Positions 62,701 to 64,000 of a stretch of 64,000 nucleotides of DNA are shown here, in pieces. Location of the stretch: contig OY759261.1 in assembly GCA_963662155.1 (NCBI GenBank), forward strand, positions 1,458,727-1,522,726, in the 5' to 3' direction. The notes beneath the pieces were generated by a model. The model ran no database searches and was not told the origin of the DNA. It was given only the letters and a program-made list of their open reading frames with translations. The stretch is from Lamellibrachia columna. Its lineage: Eukaryota; Annelida; Polychaeta; Sabellida; Siboglinidae. The translations under genes were made by a program, and so were the position numbers. Within the stretch, counting starts at the first letter, position 1. Each line of letters begins with the position of its first letter.

Positions 62701-64000
62701 GTTGCTATCTTACAGTTAGAATGTTATGTTTGTTGGCCCCCACTGTAGTCTATGCTGCTATCTTACAGTTAGAATGTTATGTTTGTTGGCCCCAACTGTA
62801 GTCTATGCTGCTATCTTACAGTTAGAATGTTATGTTTGTTGGCCCCCACTGTAGTCTATGCTGCTATCTTATAGTTAGAATGTTATGTTTGTTGGCCCCC
62901 ACTGTAGTCTATGTTGCTATCTTACAGTTAGAATGTTATGTTTGTTGGCCCCCACTGTAGTCTATGCTGCTATCTTACAGTTAGAATGTTATGTTTGTTG
63001 GCCCCCACTGTAGTCTATGCTGCTATCTTACAGTTAGAATGTTATGTTTGTTGGCCCCCACTGTAGTCTATGCTGCTATCTTACAGTTAGAATGTTATGT
63101 TTGTTGGCCCCCACTGTAGTCTATGCTGCTATCTTACAGTTAGAATGTTATGTTTGTTGGCCCCCACTGTAGTCTATGCTGCTATCTTACAGTTAGAATG
63201 TTATGTTTGTTGGCCCCCACTGTAGCCTATGCTGCTATCTTACAGTTAGAATGTTATGTTTGTTGGCCCCCACTGTAGTCTATGCTGCTATCTTACAGTT
63301 AGAATGTTATGTTTGTTGGCCCCTACTGTAGTCTATGCTGCTATCTTACAGTTAGAATGTTATGTTTGTTGGCCCCCACTGTAGTCTATGCTGCTATCTT
63401 ACAGTTAGAATGTTATGTTTGTTGGCCCCACTGTAGTCTATGTTGCTATCTTACAGTTAGAATGTTATGTTTGTTGGCCCCCACTGTAGTCTATGCTGCT
63501 ATCTTACAGTTAGAATGTTATGTTTGTTGGCCCCCACTGTAGTCTATGCTGCTATCTTACAGTTAGAATGTTATGTTTGTTGGCCCCCACTGTAGTCTAT
63601 GCTGCTATCTTACAGTTAGAATGTCATGTTTGTTGGCCCCACTGTAGTCTATGTTGCTATCTTACAGTTAGAATGTTATGTTTGTTGGCCCCCACTGTAG
63701 TCTATGCTGCTATCTTACAGTTAGAATGTTATGATTGTTGGCCCCCACTGTAGTCTATGCTGCTATATTATAGTTAGAATGTCATGTTTGTTGGCCCCCA
63801 CTGTAGTCTATGCTGCTATCTTACAGTTAGAATGTTATGTTTGTTGGCCCCCACTGTAGTCTATGCTGCTATCTTACAGTTAGAATGTTATGTTTGTTGG
63901 CCCCCACTGTAGTCTATGTTGCTATCTTACAGTTAGAATGTTATGTTTGTTGGCCCCCACTGTCGTCTATGCTGCTATCTTACAGTTAGAATGTCATGTT
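59790..64000. repeat. 53-bp minisatellite, ~79 units, cut by window edge
   Basis: Unit ttggcccccactgtagtcta, tgctgctatcttacagttag, aatgttatgtttg. Variants: cccccact/ccccaact, tgctgct/tgttgct/tgtggct, ttacag/ttatag. Occasional 52-bp units (near 63424 and 63636) open short frames. It lies in the 5'-ward NOM1 intron and continues beyond the window. Confidence 0.97.

Noticed and set aside
1..64000. CRISPR array
   Set aside because: Units are directly adjacent without unique spacers, and the setting is an intron-containing animal genome with no cas genes.

Overview
The window is eukaryotic (animal) genomic DNA. Coding exons have GT-AG junctions, matched intron phases and long introns, and LINE and tRNA-derived SINE fragments sit among them. 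The SINE tail and LINE style suggest a marine invertebrate, perhaps a mollusc or other lophotrochozoan, but nothing here fixes the species. By my rough tally about three quarters of the 64 kb is minisatellite: some thirty arrays with units of 14 to 79 bp. Most long open frames in the window are by-products of arrays whose unit is a multiple of three or lacks stops.

Two real genes can be read, tail to tail. On the plus strand, four exons (6709-6939, 10652-10753, 11164-13700, 17150-17194) join with consistent phases into the last ~970 residues of a Ser/Thr/Pro-rich protein. It ends in a WH2-like actin-binding motif, and its 5' part lies left of the window. On the minus strand, nine exons from 56009 down to 19302 encode the C-terminal ~428 residues of NOM1 (nucleolar protein with MIF4G and MA3 domains, yeast Sgd1), which acts in 40S ribosome biogenesis. 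Its 5' exons lie beyond the right edge. About 37 kb of NOM1 gene space holds about 1.3 kb of coding sequence.

Layout: 1-5145, 36-bp array. 5308-6008, 24-bp array. 6190-6337, possible MITE. 6379-17194, plus-strand gene with arrays in every intron. 17195-19301, intergenic with a 47-bp array. 19302-56009, NOM1 exons separated by arrays of 69, 79, ~23, 19, 42, 14, 34, 32, 43, 30, 21, 75, 45, 65 and 24 bp, plus a 5'-truncated LINE (37341-~40870) and SINEs. 56290-59655, 36-bp array. 59790-64000, 53-bp array running off the edge.

The most unusual pattern is that several arrays seem to have started at a functional junction. Three have units that begin at or span a splice site: the donor at 13701, the NOM1 acceptor at 26993 and the NOM1 donor at 35714. 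Each therefore multiplies a splice signal from several to about 60 times beside the authentic one. A fourth array expands the catalytic-palm GVPQGS segment of the LINE reverse transcriptase, and a fifth appears to grow from a SINE body. No CRISPR, operon, bacterial or viral system is visible.
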